From positions 6,365,835 to 6,429,834 of the forward strand of contig CM018051.1 in NCBI GenBank assembly GCA_008638375.1: 64,000 nucleotides of DNA, read 5' to 3'. The notes under the pieces were generated by a model, which searched no databases, had not been told where the DNA came from, and was given only the letters and a program-made list of their open reading frames with translations. Made by a program: the position numbers and the translations under genes. Below, one piece after another: positions 23,418 to 35,815 of this stretch. Each line of letters starts with the position of its first letter. Positions within the stretch are counted from its first letter, which is position 1. This DNA is from Nyssa sinensis. Taxonomy: Eukaryota > Streptophyta > Magnoliopsida > Cornales > Nyssaceae.

Positions 23418-24390
23418 ATGCTAGACCGTGAAAATTTTAGCCTTGAACAAGGTAGCAGTCAGAGGTTTGTCCCTCTTTATTCTTGTTCTATACTAAGCGT
23501 TTTTTTTTTTTTTTTATAGTGATTTTACACTCTTAAAATTTTTTGTCTTTTATTAGGTTTCAATACAACTTAAACACCTAAAAATTCAACCAAGTTCATT
23601 GAAAAATTATTCATAATTACTTGACACCTTTGTTCAACAGGCAGGCTATAAGCTGATGTGCAATGCATGCATTGACCCTAGTACAATACATTTGGAATCG
23701 ATAAATATAAGCTCAAGCTAACTAGCCTGTCTTAATTCAATTACAAATTTTCAAGAGACAAAATTTTAAGCCAAATAGTTGATGTGATTTTATTTTCTAT
23801 TTTTTAGCTCACAAGAAGGGATGATATGATTTTTAATTCTATTATTTTCTTCATAAAGTTTAAGATTGTAGATTTCTGACGTTCTTGTATGTTGTGTTAG
23901 TGAACAGAAGGCCTATTCTTTCGACAAAATCCATGGTATCCTGATGTTTTTTATAGGAGTGCTAGTTGCAATCTTACAAACGAAGAGTAGTCAAACAGCA
24001 CCATTTCAGGCAAATTATGCAAAAATATTCGCTTTCATGGTCATCATTTTTGTCTACGTTTTAATACTGATGGCTGAAAGAATACTCAACACTAATCAAA
24101 ATCCAAATTGGGGTGCAATTGTCTACAACATCAGCATCATATTTGGAACACTTGCCTCAGTCTTGCTTGTGCTGGTCATCCTCCCGCCTTTTTGGTGGAT
24201 CACTTTCATTTTATAGGTGTTACTTTTTACATTGATAACAAAGCAAACAATTCATCAGCACTCCCAATTCCCTTGTAAAGAAGTACCTTTACTATTCATA
24301 AAAATTATCATTTTACCACCATTCAAAAAAACCATCAATGTGCCACTAAATAACAGTTCAAGTGAGCCACAAATGGAATCGGCAGTATAA
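23418..24390 (+). pseudogene. Copy G: family gene with premature stop in the fourth membrane segment
   Basis: Exon 1 (23418-23464) encodes MLDRENFSLEQGSSQ and ends CAGAG|GTTTGT. Exon 2 begins at 23901 after GTGTTAG. The intron is only 436 bp, the shortest in the array. The frame is open through three hydrophobic segments to ITFIL and then TAG (24214-24216) where the intact copies have TGG (ILWML). Beyond it the frame stays open to the family's normal TAA at 24388-24390, with the tail features EVPLLF and SSSEP-type sequence still readable. One point mutation therefore separates it from a full-length product of about 178 residues. It would give 120 residues lacking most of helix 4 and the tail. 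It could be a recent null allele or a truncated protein. Confidence 0.65.
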
Positions 24391-24769
24391 GTCTTATTTG
24401 ACTTTTTGAGGATTGTGTAAGCGCTTGACTCAATAAATTGCTATTTTTATACAAAATGTATTTGTACAAGTTAAGTTATTTGAAATTCAATGTTTGGCTA
24501 ATGCATTTGTCATATCCTTTGGAACCTTTCGTGGTGATTTCGAAGTAACACTAGTGTATGTTATTCATTTTTTTTTTTTTTAACGTTTTTATCATGTTTG
24601 TTGTAATTTTTTTTTGTGGCCTTTTTAAATAAATAGACCAACAATAATGTTTGATTATTTTGTAGTTGACTTTTAACAATTTAATTTTTTTTCCTACCAG
24701 AATTGGCAAACCATTATTTCTATACATAGCAACTGGTGATTTGCATTTGTCATGTAGGTCTTTTGTATG

Positions 24770-25095
24770 CACGAATGGAATGGTTATTCCATGAAATGAA
24801 ATAAAAAATAGAATGAAAATGATATAGAATAGAATAAGAATTACTTGGTTAGGTTAAAATAATGTTTGGAATGACTTTTAGTGAAATGTCTATTTCATAG
24901 AACAGGCATTCTCAATCATACTAGAAAACGAATAAGGAATGAAAATGTTAAAATAGACATTCTCTTATCTAGGTTAAAAGAATGATTGGAATGATTTTTA
25001 ATGTTATGTCTATTATGTGAAATAGACATAATCATACGAAACAAGAATAATAAATGAAAAAGTTAGAATGAACATTTCTGAAATATTTGTTCTAT
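24770..25095. repeat. Repeat of 'ggaatg'-rich units, MITE-like
   Basis: A unit running from 'ggttaaaataatgtttggaa' through 'aatgtctatttcatagaa' to 'ataggaatgaaaatgtta'-type sequence occurs at about 24850-24960 and again at 24968-25075. It begins near 'gaatggaatggttattcc' (about 24773) and ends near 'ctatcgaccaaacacgaca'. The style (GGAATGG... and ...CCAAACA) is common in plant MITEs, but I cannot define a target duplication. Confidence 0.4.
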
Positions 25096-25099
25096 CGAC

Positions 25100-27285
25100 C
25101 AAACACGACATAAATTTTTATTTGAAATGACATGATTTTGTCTTCATGAATTGGGCTTTGTGTTAAGGACCTCATCAGGGGTGGGCCTCCCCATTAAATC
25201 AAAACCCCACTTAGAATTAACAAATGGACTGGGCTGTGAGGGTGAGTACTTCTCTATGATTGGCCCACATTACTATCCATTCCCGCCACTTCTAACTACT
25301 CTTTTACTGATAGAGACTCCCGATTTTGAGCCATAATACTCGTCTCCCTTTTAAATTCTATCAGCAAGCCCGTTACCCACAACTGCCTCCATTCATTTTT
25401 GCTCCGCCCAAATACTGGGGATAAATTAGAATGGCAGGGATATAAATCGACATCAAGATATAAACTCATAAATAAAGAGTCTCACCTATAAACTTGGGAG
25501 TTCGAGAAAAAAACACTAACACTCTACTCGGAGTAGTTGGAAAACTCTCAACTTCCACAAACATAGAAGTACAATTTCTTCTAAATCTTATTAGAAGACA
25601 TAGCACAAGTTAGTAGTTTGAACTCATTATCAAAAAACATAATATAGAATTTCTTGGGCCTTTTTAAGGTCCATACCACACTTAATGAGAATTAGGTCTA
25701 CTTCTACCTAGTTCTGGTGTGTTGGAGCTAGGTAGACTATGAGCACCTCCAACTGATAATGTTGAGGTTAACGGGGCAAATGTTAAAATGTATGAAAAAC
25801 TTTTTAAAGAAAGGGTGAAAGGAAAATTTAAACTCAATCTCAAATCACTCAAAGTAAAACACAAATCTCCCGAGGCTCCAAATTCCATGTGCAGTCATGA
25901 GGCCTAGGAATTTGACAAATAATGTTATCAGAGAAATCATGCATATGCTCTAGAACGACAGGGGTAATACAACTACAACCTCTTCATCCCTAGGTTTGCT
26001 ATTTCCTACCTCGTCATCATCCTCAAATCTATCCACTATCCTTACCCCTAGTGAAGTTTTCTACCCTAGACTGGGGGTCTATGCTCTGTGTTAGCCTCAC
26101 TACGTCATTTTGAGGTGGCCATTTACAAAAATAAAAGGGAGAGGAAGCAAAAAATGTAAGTTGAACAACAAGGTAAACGCCTGACCTACGATTAAATGGA
26201 GGAAGATCAAGTCTTGCTAGAAGTAAAGCCAACATTCACCAGGAATTGCCTTTAAATTCCTATGATCAGCAAAATTTTGAATAAGGGCCTCTTCTTTTCA
26301 ATTCATAAGCAATGCAACTGGCATCCCATGCCTCGCATTCGAAATGTGGAGGCACCGTCATCGCTTCTCTAGCATTGAAGGGGCCATCAATTAAGCCTCG
26401 TTTCTTGTAAAATGGTTGTGTTGATGAGACATTAGGGCTACCACACGCGTGTCGTTTTGAAATATGAGACAATGCTCATAGGTTGTATTAAATGTTCCCA
26501 CAAAGCAACCTCGTAACCCTAATTTTAGCTTGGGATAATTCGCCAAGGACTGAGATTGCGGGAGTAGCCGATATGCTGAATTTGTGCTCTGATGTTATTT
26601 TCTGACACGTGTTTATGCGATTTGAAGGGAATATGTTTCGAAAGTCCGAGATCGAAGATTTATTTATCCAACATTCAAATTACACGAGGAATGACTATTG
26701 AGCTCATAGAATTATTATTTAGACCTGATTCTAGAAAGAGAGTTTGATAAGAAAACTTTCGTTAGTGGATACATTCTAAATCTGGTTTTTTCATTTCTAG
26801 TTCTTATCAAGTAGATAGAGATACACCCTATAAATAGAGACCTAAGGTTTGTCCTAACTCATGATGAATTCCCCTCAGATTATAGAATTCTTTTCAAATT
26901 TATCTTACTTAATCATAAATAAAATAATATTTTATATTGTAATATATATATATATATATATATATAAAATTGAAAATTAAAAAATTTATATATTTGTTAG
27001 AATTTTATAATATTAATATTAAATTAAAAAATATGTTAATATTTTTAAAAAAATATCAATTAAAATTATCACTTTAGATTTTTAATTGTCTTGAGCGGAT
27101 CTTGTCACCACTACTATGCTATTTCAGATTTGAAGAGATGTCTTAAGAGTTAAGACCCACTTTTCAATTGTACGGTAATTATAGAGGCGGTGAGAAAGAA
27201 GCATGTGAGGATCCTAAGTTGTGGGAAGACTCCGAAGACACATATGATATACAAAAGAAAGAAAAAGGAGTCTTGTATGGCCTAA
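25100..27285. other. Unassigned stretch, possibly old transposon sequence
   Basis: GC content rises between 25140 and 26540, and several ORFs of 60-70 codons exist on the minus strand (25682-25888, 26029-26235, 26266-26472). None shows a domain I recognise and they lie in different frames. The sequence may be a decayed element or gene. From 26930 to 27090 it is AT-rich with a (TA) run at about 26943-26966. Confidence 0.35.
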
Positions 27286-27290
27286 AAGTT

Positions 27291-27422
27291 TTAGGGTTTA
27301 TGCCCAACTTCTGAATAAAAAGTTTGGCTGTCTTTTAGGGTTTATGCCCAACCTCTGAATAAAAAGCTTGGCTGTCTTTTAGGGTTTAAGCCCAACCTCT
27401 GAATAAAAAGCTTACACTATCT
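27291..27422. repeat. 44-bp tandem repeat, three units
   Basis: Three consecutive units start with 'ttagggtttatgcccaac' and continue 'ctctgaataaaaagcttgg' (27291-27334, 27335-27378, 27379-27422). They differ by a few substitutions, and the last one drifts at its end. Confidence 0.8.
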
Positions 27423-27429
27423 TAGCCCT

Positions 27430-28940
27430 TGCTAGTTGTCTAAATTTTCGCGCTTCCTAGCCAATACATGCATGCAACTATCATTTCTAATTTTTAGAGC
27501 ACTCAGTTGTGTTCGTTATATGTCCACCATCCGTACCTATTGTTAGTGAAAAAAGTTCAGTGATAAATAATAAGAAGAAATTTTATTGTTATTTATATCA
27601 ATTTTAAATATGTGACATAATAGTGTCATCATGATCCTTTAATTTATAATATAAATCATGTGCCAGAATGACCTTGGACTTTTTTTTTTTTTTTTACCTT
27701 ACTATTAGACTTTTTTCCTATTGTAAAAATAATTTCAACCCAACTTTTATGATTCGGGTCTATTTATGCTTACGAGTTAAAAATATTCGATGAGTCCTTG
27801 GAAAAAAAATGATACCTACATCCTTTTCATTTTTTAAGGTTTGGATTATCTGGTCGAATGGGAAACAAAATGGTTTAAAATCTTCAAAAAAAAAAGAAAA
27901 TAAATTTAAATTCATTAATCTCACTACTTAAACAAAAAATGATGCAAAGAGTAAAGAAATGTTTTCCCACAATTGTTCTACATTTTGGATGATAGTCTCA
28001 TTACTAATACCGTCGAATACATATTTTGCAATGTATATAACCAAACAATTCTTCACCCATTCGGTTACACAATTGATTCTTTATGATCTATATCGCAAAA
28101 AATGCTATTATTACGGTTGCAAATATAATTAGTAGAATCAATTAATTAAATCAATAGATATTCCATACTCTCTATGTATTTAAAAAATTTGGAGCGAACT
28201 CTACTCTTGCTATTGCAGTCAAGTGCTTTTCTTTACACAACTTTATGTTAGAGATGCATATTCATATATAGGAGTTTTCTTTCTTCCATTTTTATAATTA
28301 AAATTTACAAGTAATCACATAATATTTTTATTTGTTCATTATTTTTATAATTGAAATTCACTGTAATAACCTAATACTTTTAGTTATTTCTTTCTTAATT
28401 TTTTTTTCCAAAAAAAAAAGAGCAACATGTTGTCTTGTTATATAGTGCGTTTAAAGTTTTAATGGAGACCCGTTTTGTAATTTAATGTCACTTTCTATAT
28501 TCCTATCATCAGGTTGTGGAGCAAATGTGTGGAGGCCAAGCACGATTAATTTAACTTGTTTTTTTTTTTTTTTTTTTTATCCTTATAGTGCATTTTGATG
28601 AATCAAAACTAGGGCAAAACCAAGTAGGAAGACTACTCAACAGCTCGTTACAATTCGCTATGGACAGTTGTTAGCTCCAAACCAGTTAGAAAAATTTCTC
28701 CTTGAAGTATTGTCTTTCCAATATTTCCCTTTAGCCTTAAATATTAAAGGTAGCGTCACAGCTGATCCTGACCAACATGCTACAGTAAAGTTTTTGATTG
28801 AAATATAAATCAAACAAAAAGACTCCTTAACTATTAAGGGAGTTAATAGAAGGAATCACACTTTTACCACTAAACTATACCTGCTACAATGTGATTATTG
28901 TATACAAATGAACCTTTTGTTGAATGGCGTAATCAAGATA
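27430..28940. other. Gene-free stretch
   Basis: AT-rich sequence without credible coding regions. Poly-T runs occur near 27680 and 28560. The section 28560-28900 is slightly GC-richer, but I can assign nothing to it. Confidence 0.5.
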
Positions 28941-30344
28941 GGATCATAAAATAATCAATTTGTACAATTCTCATTTCTATCCCTCCTTTTCATTTCACCA
29001 CGCGTCGTGGGACTTATTTATTATATATCTTCCATTTCTTTTTGCCTCTTAGAAGAAGAGCAATAGGTTTGATAACAGAAGTGAAACTTCTCAACCGCTA
29101 CACAGCGCGCCAATCTCATCAATTTCTATACAAAATGCTGCTGAACCTCAAGAATAATCTTAGCTCTGAAGAAGGTCCACCTTGGCCCATTCCGTCAACC
29201 GCCTCCCCTCAAATTTTTTTATTTAATTTTATTTTCATATTTTTAAGAAAATGTTCAAATATATCCCTTTAATTTGTACATTTGCCCCTTCTAGGTTTAA
29301 AGTTTTACTCACTTTATCTTTATTTTCATTTTAATTTGATCCTCTCAATGGAACTTTATCATTTTTTTTTGAATTTTGTATATAGTCTAAAGTTAACACT
29401 TCTTGTTTAATTTATAAACTCCTTTATATCAATGAGTTTAATTATTTATCAAAATTGTTATCAATCAATATTAATACTTTAAATTTAAATTTGTGAATGT
29501 AATTAATACTTTTTTTAACATAACTCATTGTTTATGTAGATGTACTTAATATTACAATAAAACTAGTGGTGTGTTGATCTTGACTTGATTCAAGAAAAAT
29601 ATGACCCATAAAAATTTGAGAAGTAAACTGAAAGTGAATAAAATCATAAAGAAATCTCAGAATTTCCATAACTTTTACTAATTTGTTAAATATATTAATT
29701 ATATCTTATAATTATATGCATTGAAAAAACAGAGTAATCATATATAAAAACAGAACTTAGTTATTAAGTTAATCACCCCAATGCCATAGGATAATTAACT
29801 AACAAATCATAATTGGACAGTGGTTACTAATTCTTAGTGGGCCTTAGGCTTGGCAAAACGGGCGGGTTTGGACGGGTTGTAAACGGGTTGGGTCATAAAT
29901 GGGTCGGGCCAACCCGAATGTAACCTTGTTACCCAACTTTTTTTTAGAAATAAAACACTACCTAAGATTGTCACATCTCAATCGAGTAATATGACTAATA
30001 AAATTCATCACGTTTCTCTTCTTCCTTCTACGGTATTATTGAGACAATTTTCCATTTATATATATATATATATAGCTCACCAGAGACAATTTTCCATATA
30101 TGTATAGCTCATGAAAATAAAATTACTTGATTATGTTTCACACACACAACACAAGTTGGTTTGCAACAAAATTGAACAGTGAGAAATAGAAGCTTTACAG
30201 GTTAAAGGATAAACAATAACTGCAACTAAGTATTTAATTACAATTAATAAACATCATTTATATGATTCTGGTAAAAACAAGGTAGATTCATAGCAGACTG
30301 AAGAAAGGTATAATCAATGGACCATAATTTTTATCGCTAGTCCA

Positions 30345-30539
30345 TCAGCAGAGAATTTGTTCACTCTTACTCATAAGCTGTAAGAGTGAATTTGCTTTCC
30401 TTTGACCTCTATTAGTTCCACTTTTTGCAACATCAACCAAATGTTCATACACACCATACTGAAGTGCAGCCAGTATGAGATTTGAATTGTTTGAACCCAA
30501 CTCAACAAGAGCCGCAAATGGAGATATAAATATAACCAA
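30345..30539 (-). pseudogene. C-terminal fragment of an ARM-repeat protein (plant U-box/ARM type)
   Basis: The minus strand encodes [20 protein letters not shown], then [19 protein letters not shown], then [16 protein letters not shown] and a stop. This is the style of the final armadillo repeat of plant ARM-repeat superfamily proteins, often annotated as U-box-domain containing. The fragment is open but has no start or upstream repeats. The adjoining 29950-30340 looks like its 3' UTR. It sits inside the hAT element at 29845-34493, so it was captured and moved as DNA. The ARM assignment is by recognition of the sequence pattern; the exact subfamily is uncertain. Confidence 0.6.
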
Positions 30540-31326
30540 TTCAACTTATTTTGAATCACAAGTTTTTGGTTTATGTTTTATTTATATATATAGTGATGTT
30601 GAATTACATTCTCTAAATATTAATTTTGTTTTATAATTTATTATATATGTTTTAGTATTTTGTTCTTTTTCCAAATGGAGATATAAATATAAATAGATAT
30701 ATTTATATATATATATATTATATATATATATTCTTATATTATTTTATTACTTTTCATTATCAACTCGTTAAACACCCATATTCAACCTGTATTGATCCGC
30801 TAAATTGACGGGTTCCTTATTACCCAACCTGTTTATGACCCGCTAACTAAATGGGCAGGTTGATAGTGGACGGGTTATGTAAAGATCCAAAAAAAATTTT
30901 GAATGAAATTTTTTTTTTTTTAATTATGTTTATTTATTTATTTATTTATTTTGTTTATTTATTTATGAGATATGTGTGTAGATATGTGTATGTGTGCATA
31001 TGTGATGTATGGTATATGTAGGAATGTAGATGGGTATAATGTCATGTATTATATATATATACACGTACAAAGGTGGTGGACAACCTGGTGTGTGGATGGC
31101 AGACCGTGTATATGTGTGTGAGGTATAATATATATATATATATATATATATAAATAATGGAGAAAGACCAGCAATGCAAGCAATGCTTTTAATGCAAAGC
31201 TGCATTGCTGCATGGGACAGGAGGTAAGATCAAGAAAAAAAGGGGCTGTGAGTCAGGTTAGGTGGAGAGAGAAAGAAGAGATAGAGAGAGAGAAAGTGAA
31301 TCGGAAGAGCAAGAAGAGGAAACAGA

Positions 31327-31534
31327 CCAAGAGGAAGCAAAGGGAGAAAAGCTGAGCTAGGGAGGCCGTGAGCATTGGAAGAAGTCTAGGAAGCCAAACC
31401 AAGAAGGAGAGGAGGAAAGAGGAGAAGGGACCAAGAGGAAGCAAAGGGAGAAAAGCTGAGCTAGGGAGGCCGTGAGCATTGGAAGAAGTCTAGGAAGCCA
31501 AACCAAGAAGGAGAGGAGGAAAAAGGAGAAGGGA
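31327..31534. repeat. 104-bp tandem duplication inside the giant LTR
   Basis: Two almost identical units start with 'ccaagaggaagcaaaggg' at 31327 and 31431. They run through 'ctgagctagggaggccgtg' and 'aaaccaagaaggagagg'. Confidence 0.85.
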
Positions 31535-33513
31535 AGCTGAACCAGAGAGAAAATCAGAAACTTGAGGTAAACTGTGAGCTTCTGTTTTAAATTTTTAAAG
31601 GCAAAATAGTTAGATTTACTAGTAGGGTCTTGTAGAGCTTAAAATAAGAAGAACAATGCAAAAAGAATCAGTTTAAATGGTTGAGAAATGAGGGAACGAT
31701 ACCTAGTTGCAGGTCGGATGAAAAAAATGAAGGAATCTATCATTTCATGTATAAAACTTGAAATAATTAGTATAAAACTAACCTAATGACATGCAGAAGA
31801 TGAATAGTGTTGATCTTAGGAGAAATGGTGAAGAAAAAGAGCAAGAAATGTGAAAAATAGTGCTCGCCGGAGATACGGGTTCACGCCGGAACAGCCACTG
31901 TCATGGCTTGTTCGACGGCCGAGAACCACCCAAACTCCATTTTGGAGGATGGATATGGAACCCTCATGGTTTGGAGATTCGGAGCATGTCAAAAGTGTGA
32001 AATATGGTGATCGGAATTAGGTCGCCGTCGCCGGAGATGGCGACGGAAACCTAACTGTGTCTCGCCGGAAAAACAGAGGGAGATGATGGGATGTTTTGGG
32101 CCTGTTGCCATGGGCCTGGTTTGATTTCCTGGTTTGGGCTTGGTTTGCTTAAAAGAGTTTGGGCCAATTTGATTTTTAAAAAGGACATTGGGCTTTCCAA
32201 TTGGGCCACATGAGTTGGGTTGGGTTAGAGACAGGGGCTGTTTGGTGCAGGTTTAACAAATTGGATTGGACCCAATTTGGGGATAGGGATATCTTATCCC
32301 AATTTTGGAAATTGTCCACTGTTTGGCTATCCAAATTTGGAATAGTCAAATCAGGAATTCTGATTTGACCCCTCATCTTTTGGAAATCCTAATCTGACCC
32401 AGAACTTGTGAGTAATTACAATCTGACCCCTTTGAATAAAATATTAATTTAATTTAATTTAATTAATTAATTAATTAAATTAATTTAATCATTTAAATAT
32501 TCTAAAATAGTTCCGGAGTCTAAATGGGACAAGTCATTAGTGTAATTTGATTATCTCGACCCTTCTGAGACCAATGGTGAGGTCTGTTTCACGAGACAGA
32601 GTCCCGAAAAATAAAAGGCCCGTAATAACCTTTAAAATTACCAAAATGCCCCTGAATTGAAACGTAGTCAAACGAACTCCAAATTTAGTAAACAAATAGT
32701 GAAACTTTATTATTTCGAGCATTCCGGACTCAACCTTGGAGTCCGATTTGCGAAAAGAGGGCTCGGGATGTAAGGACCCGTAAAAGTACAAAATGACCGT
32801 TTTGCCCTTTTTACTTAGATGTCCGAATTAAATTTCACGAAAGCCTAAACCGACTTTGTTCGGCGTTCCGGACTCAATGGTGGAATCTATTTTGGCAAAA
32901 TAGAAACTTATAAAATAAAGACATAAAATTTGATGAATAGCATAATTCAAGTAATAATTGAACTGAATCGTATTTCATGATTTTAGGAACACGGAAAGGC
33001 AAAGAGAAGGTGGTCTGACCTTCTGTATTTTCACTGTAGTTCTGTTACACTACGAGTACGTCTTCCTGAGTTGAGATCGACCATCAGGTACGATATATTG
33101 TGCTAAGTAAGAAATAGAATTAAGTTTAGGATTAATTGCCATATTGACTTGATGATTCACATGTTTGTTTTATTGCTCATGTGCTTATGTGCTCCTTGTT
33201 ATCTTGTTGAAAGTTTGGTAATGAATGTGGACCATGACTATGTGTATATCGCGTGTGTTAGCATAATGTGTGGATTATATTTTGAGAATTGTTAGGGTTA
33301 TGAAATATGTGACTTAAAGCATGTGTTAAATGGACTATGTATGGCATGTAACCTTGATGAAATGATCTTTTGACTTGAATGTTATTGTGTAACACATCAT
33401 TTGAAGCATGCTTCCTGTGTGGGTATGATGCTTTATTGAGATTACATTATGGTGTGGTGGAATCAAAGCATATTGGCATAGTATGATTCCTTGGACATGA
33501 CATGACATGATAT

Positions 33514-33960
33514 GATATTGCATTTGGTACCCGAACCAGCGGGAGCGATCCGCGAAGGGACATGATGTTGCATTTGGTGCCCGAACCAGCGGGAGCGATT
33601 CGCGAAGGGACATGATATTGTGTTTGGTACCCGAACCAACGGGAGCGATCCGTGAAGGGACATTACATTACATGAGTTGACATGGACATGGCATAGATTT
33701 GACATGGTTGTGGCATAGGGTGGTGTGGGTGTTTCATGGGCATTGACACTACATTGCATGGATAATATGGATGGCATGTGGATTATTGCTATTACGTGGC
33801 ATGGACAATTTGGGAAGCATGTGGATTATCGTTGCTACATTTCATGGATAATATGGATGGCATGTGGATTATTGCTATTATGTGGCATGGACAATTTGGA
33901 AAGCATGTGGATTATTGTTATTACATTGCGTGGATGATTTAGAATGCATGTAGAGATGAA
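33514..33960. repeat. Tandem repeats in the 3' part of the giant LTR
   Basis: There are three 50-bp units at 33514-33563, 33564-33613 and 33614-33663, each with 'ggtacccgaaccagcggg' and 'gatccgcgaagggacat'. A second array with a period near 43 bp follows (about 33765-33960) with 'catgtggattattgctatta'. GGGAGCGATCCGCGAA-type arrays are common inside long plant Ty3 LTRs. Confidence 0.8.
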
Positions 33961-34648
33961 TGTACACTTGCACATGCCACGCCTTAGATTATGTTAATGA
34001 GTTGGATGACATGTAAATTACCGCTAGTACATTGCATGCATGATGTTGAATGCCATGTAGATATAACTGTACACTTGCACATGCCACGCCCTTAATTTTG
34101 TTTCTTGCATTAGCATTATATTGTACCAGCAGTTGAGCTGACCCATTCGTGGGACAAACATTTCAGATGACGCTCCCGGCACTTGAGACTTGAGGAAGTC
34201 TTACAGGGTGGAGGAGATATGAGCTTAGGAGGATATTTGGCCCATGAGGGCATGCTTTGTGATGTATGGGCTTAAGCCGAATGACATGTTGAATATTTTT
34301 ATTGATTGTGTTTTATATAGATGTACATTAAAGGAAATGAATGTAAGTTTGGGTTGAATCCGTTAGATTGTCCTTTATTTACTTTATATTTTATTTACTT
34401 TCTGTTCGTTCAGTCGCGCCTCGGGTTCGTTGGAATTCGGGGCGTGACAGGTTAGGGCGGGTTGACGGATTTGGATAACATTTGCCACCTCTAGTGGGCC
34501 TGAACAGCGGGTGGGCTAGTTGGATTTAGGCCAGCCCCAGTACTTACTATCCATTTGGTAGTTATTATGCGCCCTAGGCCCAATGTCACTTAGACCCAAG
34601 TCTTGTTGGTAATCCGCTAACTCCGTTCCTAATGGAATGGGTTTGGAG

Positions 34649-35166
34649 TAGGGGTGGCAATTTGCCCCGTCCCGTCGGGTCCCCGCCCAACCCCACCTCT
34701 AATGGGGCTGGTATGGGGTGCTCATAAACAGGGTTGGGGCGGGGATTTTAAAACCCTGTCGGGTTCGAGGCGGGGTCAGGGAATGGTCACCCCGCCCCGC
34801 CCCGCCCCGCCCCGTTTATATATTAAGTTTTTTTAATTTTTTTTATATATATTATATTTATCAATAAATAACCTTATATAAAATTAATTTTAAGATTTTT
34901 TTATATTACACTTATATATATATATATATAAATTTTTTTATATTAGTTATTTTGAAAAAATAAATTTATTTATTTATTAAAATAAAATTTTTAACTTAAA
35001 AAAAAATATATAACCGGGTATGGGGCGGGGCGGGGTCGGGGTAGGCTTTAAACGGGGCAAGGCGGGGTCAGGGTATAATTTAAACGGGGCGGGGCGGGGT
35101 CAAGGGAAGAAAATATAAACGGGGTTGGGGTCGGGGAAGGGTCACCCCGCCCCGTTGCCATTTCTA
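34649..35166. mobile_element. Non-autonomous hAT-like element, 518 bp, with 8-bp target duplication
   Basis: It runs from TAGGGGTGGCAATTTGCCCC to CCCCGTTGCCATTTCTA and is flanked by GTTTGGAG at 34641-34648 and 35167-35174. Copy E shows one GTTTGGAG at 61848-61855 with matching flanks, an empty site. Structure and sequence are close to the 465-bp element at 14809-15273: GC-rich ends, an AT-rich middle with 'aaataaatttatttattta', and no coding capacity. Confidence 0.85.
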
Positions 35167-35189
35167 GTTTGGAGGAAGTTTTTTACACC

Positions 35190-35615
35190 CTGTTAGGATC
35201 TGGGGAAAAGGCACCCCACCCCGCCCTGTCCCGATTATATAAAGTAAAATAATAAAATAGTTTTATGCTACATAGTCAATGTTTATAATGATATTTTTTA
35301 ATCATTCATTAAAAGTATATACAAATTTGATAAAATTATATGTTTAAAAAGAAAATAATGTCATTTTAACTCTTTATTGACATGCATATTTCTTATTTTA
35401 ACACATGTAATGTTTTTTTTTACAGGTGTTAATTATAATTAATTTAATAAAATAAATGAAGTTAAAAATAAATGAAAACCCCAATGGGACCCGCCCATGC
35501 TTATCACAGAGTTTAAATGGATAAACGGGTTGGGGGAAGAAAAAAATTTCGCGAGAGAGGATTGGGAAAGGGGTCGGTCCCTCATTTCAAACTCGCCCTG
35601 TTGTCATCCCTAATT
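35190..35615. repeat. Older hAT-like repeat shared by copies F and E
   Basis: GC-rich ends ('caccccaccccgccc' on the left, 'cgccctgttgtcatccct' on the right) flank an AT-rich core. The matching stretch in copy E is 61865-62313, so the element predates the F/E duplication. The right end resembles the TGNCATCCCTA end of hAT-like elements. The left end and target duplication are too worn to fix. Confidence 0.5.
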
Positions 35616-35815
35616 TATTATCACTAAATTACAAGTGCCCTGAACGGGGCCTCGTGTTTTTTTTTTTTTTTTCTAGCTAAAACGTATAAAAATACATTTC
35701 AATGTGTCAAATTAAAACTTGAGCCTCTTACAGCGTAGCCAAGTTAGGTTGGCTTTCTATTTTTCATTAATGAAAACAAGCCTACTAAAAATTTTGATTA
35801 TATTACAGATTCTTT

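Larger units (their letters stand above)
30878..34449 (+). mobile_element. Giant solo LTR (3572 bp), Ty3-type by its ends, nested in the hAT element
   Basis: The element starts TGTAAAGATCCAAAAAAAAT, ends TTCGGGGCGTGACA, and is flanked by GGTTA on both sides (30873-30877 and 34450-34454). TGTAA-GAYCC starts and GGGCGTGACA ends are typical of long plant Ty3 LTRs. No second copy of the ends, no primer binding site and no gag or pol is seen, so it is a solo LTR. Contents include a (TA) run near 31125, a GA-rich region, a 104-bp duplication (31327-31534), a CGCCGGAGATGGCGACGG stretch (about 32030) and several tandem repeats between 33514 and 33960. Confidence 0.75.
29845..34493. mobile_element. 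hAT-like element (4649 bp) carrying an ARM-repeat gene fragment and a nested solo LTR
   Basis: The element begins TAGGCTTGGCAAAACGGGCG and ends TTTGCCACCTCTA, so the terminal inverted repeats are TAG-N3-TGGCAAA. It is flanked by GTGGGCCT at 29837-29844 and 34494-34501. Copy E has one GTGGGCCT (61703-61710) between the same flanks, which proves the insertion. Subtracting the LTR at 30878-34449 and its duplicated target leaves about 1.07 kb. That includes a minus-strand ARM-repeat gene fragment and CGGGTTGGGT-rich ends. No transposase is visible, so it is a non-autonomous element with captured host sequence. Confidence 0.8.

Noticed and set aside
29042..29272. Upstream in-frame extension of exon 1 in copies F and E (also 60711-60956)
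   Set aside because: The extension starts at TTG, not ATG, and is not conserved in copies B, D, G or H. The conserved ATG (29135 and 60804) is a better start.
30963..31205. 80-codon ORF rich in Tyr, Ile and Thr
   Set aside because: It is the translation of (TA) and (CA) microsatellite sequence in the giant LTR.
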